A stretch of DNA of 64,000 nucleotides from Staphylococcus hsinchuensis (GTDB lineage Bacteria > Bacillota > Bacilli > Staphylococcales > Staphylococcaceae): assembly GCF_038789205.1 (NCBI RefSeq), contig NZ_CP128355.1, positions 1,860,001-1,924,000 of the forward strand. Direction: 5' to 3'. Shown piece after piece: positions 61,846 to 64,000 of the stretch. The translations under genes and the position numbers were made by a program. The notes under the pieces are model-generated. The model searched no databases, had not been told where the DNA came from, and saw nothing but the letters and a program-made list of their open reading frames with translations. Position 1 is the stretch's first letter. Each line of letters starts with the position of its first letter.

Positions 61846-62718
61846 TTAATTCTGGCAATGAGGGCAAAAATGACTATTTCGTCCCCCTATTACCGCTGTT
61901 TCTATTTCATTACCACATACTTTACAGTATTTTTGTTTATATACGTTCAAATGTAATTGCATTGTCCCTTTACTACCATCTGCATGAAGGTAATCGGAAA
62001 TGCTTGTACCTCCACTATCTATACCCGCTTGAAGTACTTCACGAACATAATAGAAAAGCATTTCTCGTTGTTGATGATTTAAATCATTAGGTAGGGTCGC
62101 AGGATGAATACCTGCACGGAATAATGCCTCACAAGCATATATATTACCACAACCTGCAATGACGCGGTGGTCAAGAATCATTTGTTTAATAGGTTTATTT
62201 TGATAATAGGACTTGTCGTAACAAGCCATGTAATGTGGCAGTGCTTCTTCATCAAATGGTTCAGGTGCTATTTCTAAAAATGATGGATACGCATCAAATG
62301 AAGGTAAATTGCGTATTTCTCCAAATCGTCTTATATCTGAATATACTAATAGTTTATGATTATCTAATTGAAAAATGACATGCCAGTGTTTACGATAATT
62401 CGCATTTCCAATATCCTCTAGCTCATCAACAACAAAGAAACCACCTGCCATGCCTAAATGGCTTAGCAATATTCTCTGATCGCCATCTTTTTCTAAATAA
62501 AAGACAATATATTTACTTCTTCTTTCTATATCAGTAATGATATATTGTTCGGTAAACGTTTTAAACGTATCCAATTCTAAACCTTTAATAATCGTCTCTT
62601 TATTTGCAGCTTTACCTTCTTGCACTTTATCAGAGTAAGTAATAGACTCTATTTTTTGACCTTTGGCAAAAGGCTTAATGCCTCTTTTAACATGTTCTAC
62701 TTCTGGTAATTCAGGCAT
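61846..62718 (-). CDS. mutM: Formamidopyrimidine-DNA glycosylase
   Basis: This 290-residue repair enzyme removes 8-oxoguanine and Fapy lesions. The catalytic N-terminal PELPEVEHV (P2, E3), a helix-two-turn-helix with CGNIYACEALF, and a C-terminal zinc finger CKVCG...HFCPHC are intact. It lies 15 bp downstream of polA, as usual in Firmicutes. Confidence 0.97.
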   Translation of the reverse strand: MPELPEVEHVKRGIKPFAKGQKIESITYSDKVQEGKAANKETIIKGLELDTFKTFTEQYIITDIERRSKYIVFYLEKDGDQRILLSHLGMAGGFFVVDELEDIGNANYRKHWHVIFQLDNHKLLVYSDIRRFGEIRNLPSFDAYPSFLEIAPEPFDEEALPHYMACYDKSYYQNKPIKQMILDHRVIAGCGNIYACEALFRAGIHPATLPNDLNHQQREMLFYYVREVLQAGIDSGGTSISDYLHADGSKGTMQLHLNVYKQKYCKVCGNEIETAVIGGRNSHFCPHCQN

Positions 62719-62733
62719 ATATTGACCTACTTT

Positions 62734-64000
62734 CTATTTTGCATCGTACCACGTTTGTCCATAGCTTGATTCTACTTTGAGTGGGACATCTAATTTTAAA
62801 GCATTATCCATAATTTCTTCAATAAATGGTTCGAATGATTCGACCTCATCTTTAGGAATTTCGAAAATTAATTCGTCATGAACTTGCAATAATAATTTAG
62901 CATTAAAATCTGTTTTCTCAATTTCACGATCAAAGTTCACCATGGCTAATTTAATAATATCTGCAGCGCTACCTTGAATTGGTGTGTTCATTGCAGTTCT
63001 TTCCGCAAAACTTCTTAAATTAAAGTTTCGACTTGTAATATCTGGAATATAACGACGTCGATGAAGCAATGTTTCTACAAAGCCTTGTGCTTTACAGTCT
63101 TTTACGACATCTTCCATATATTGTTTAACGCCTGGGAAACTATCTAAATAATCATCTATAAATTTTTTAGCTGCTTTACGCGTAATGCCTAAACTTTGAC
63201 TTAAACCATAATCACTAATTCCGTAAACTATACCGAAGTTTACAGCTTTTGCTTGTCTACGCATATTTGAATCAATTTCATCAGCGTCAACGCCAAATAC
63301 TTTCATTGCCGTAGCCGTATGAATATCTTCATCATTTATGAATGCTTTCTTCATGCTTTCATCTTGGGTAATATGCGCTAATACGCGTAATTCAATTTGT
63401 GAATAGTCCGCTGAGAAAATTACATTATTTTTATCTGTTGATTTGAATGCTTTTCTAATTTTTCTACCTTCTTCTAGACGAACTGGAATGTTTTGTAAAT
63501 TTGGATCGATTGATGATAATCTTCCCGTTTGTGCTAACGTCTGGTTAAAGCGTGTGTGTATGCGTTGATCATCACTAATTACTTTCTGTAACCCTTCTAC
63601 ATACGTAGATTGTAACTTTGATAGTTGACGATATTCTAAGATGTGATCAATGATTGGATGTTCACCTTGTAATTGTTCTAGCACATCTACTGCCGTAGAA
63701 TATCCAGTTTTGGTCTTTTTAATTACTGGTAGTTTTAAAGTTTCAAATAACACGACACCTAATTGTTTTGGTGAGTTAATATTAAATGATTCACCTGCTG
63801 CTTCGTATATATTATCAATTAAGACGTCTAATTTACTTTGGATTTCTTGTTCCATTTGTTTCAAATCATCAACATCAGTGTAAATACCAATCTCTTCCAT
63901 TTTGCTTAAAATGCGAGCCAATGGTAACTCTAAATCATTAAGTAAATCAGTTTGGTTGTATTCTTCTAATTGTTGTTCCATATATTTTTGAGATTCAGAT
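62734..64000 (-). CDS. polA: DNA polymerase I, C-terminal part (cut by the window edge)
   Basis: The open frame runs off the right edge without a stop, so the ATG at 63981 is internal. About 420 C-terminal residues are seen: the polymerase domain with motif A FSADYSQIELRVLAHI, motif B RRQAKAVNFGIVYGIS and motif C LLQVHDELIFEI, all intact. The 5' nuclease domain and any exonuclease domain lie outside. First known gene of polA-mutM-coaE. Confidence 0.97.
   Translation of the reverse strand, partial: SESQKYMEQQLEEYNQTDLLNDLELPLARILSKMEEIGIYTDVDDLKQMEQEIQSKLDVLIDNIYEAAGESFNINSPKQLGVVLFETLKLPVIKKTKTGYSTAVDVLEQLQGEHPIIDHILEYRQLSKLQSTYVEGLQKVISDDQRIHTRFNQTLAQTGRLSSIDPNLQNIPVRLEEGRKIRKAFKSTDKNNVIFSADYSQIELRVLAHITQDESMKKAFINDEDIHTATAMKVFGVDADEIDSNMRRQAKAVNFGIVYGISDYGLSQSLGITRKAAKKFIDDYLDSFPGVKQYMEDVVKDCKAQGFVETLLHRRRYIPDITSRNFNLRSFAERTAMNTPIQGSAADIIKLAMVNFDREIEKTDFNAKLLLQVHDELIFEIPKDEVESFEPFIEEIMDNALKLDVPLKVESSYGQTWYDAK

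Overview
This window is chromosomal DNA of a staphylococcus, most likely a coagulase-negative species. The base composition is AT-rich. The gene order, read right to left, is the familiar staphylococcal block polA-mutM-coaE, gapB, nrdR-dnaB-dnaI, thrS, lysP, infC-rpmI-rplT, tig, clpX, engB, hemAXCDBL, tag/valS-folC, comC-radC, mreCD, rplU-prp-rpmA, obg, ruvAB, queA-tgt-yajC, secDF, recJ-apt, rel-dtd-lytH, hisS-aspS, 6S RNA, tcdA, rarA. Almost all genes lie on the minus strand. The species cannot be fixed from this sequence alone.

Layout. 1-1.6 kb: 3' end of rarA, a hairpin-rich dispersed repeat, a decayed IS1182-type transposase, and tcdA. 1.7-9 kb: 6S RNA, the T-box-controlled hisS-aspS operon, and rel-dtd-lytH. 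9.4-21 kb: apt/recJ, secDF, yajC-tgt-queA-ruvB-ruvA, an ACT-domain gene and obg. 21-26.6 kb: the rplU-prp-rpmA operon with its L21-type leader, mreC-mreD, several very small genes, radC and comC. 26.6-33.3 kb: an accessory block between comC and folC. It holds a squalene/phytoene synthase-like gene, small membrane proteins, a DJ-1/PfpI protein, MepB, a cysteine-less rhodanese with its MarR regulator, a second FabH, and a divergent MerR/TipAS regulator. 33-64 kb: folC-valS (T-box), tag, an AbrB-family membrane protein, the complete heme operon from hemA to hemL, engB, clpX, tig, infC-rpmI-rplT, lysP (lysine riboswitch), thrS (T-box), the replication-initiation genes nrdR-dnaB-dnaI, gapB, coaE, mutM and the C-terminal half of polA.

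The window is dense in RNA-based control: three T-boxes (hisS, valS, thrS), a lysine riboswitch (lysP), an L20-type attenuator (infC), an L21-type leader (rplU) and 6S RNA. Several new transcription units start from promoters placed at or just past the stop codon of the upstream gene.

I found no convincing new defence system, CRISPR array, prophage, tRNA or rRNA. The least ordinary material is the 26.6-33.3 kb block, two families of dispersed intergenic repeats, a transposase relic, possible tiny membrane peptides near mreC, an infC gene whose best start codon is AUA, and a few palindromes of unknown function.
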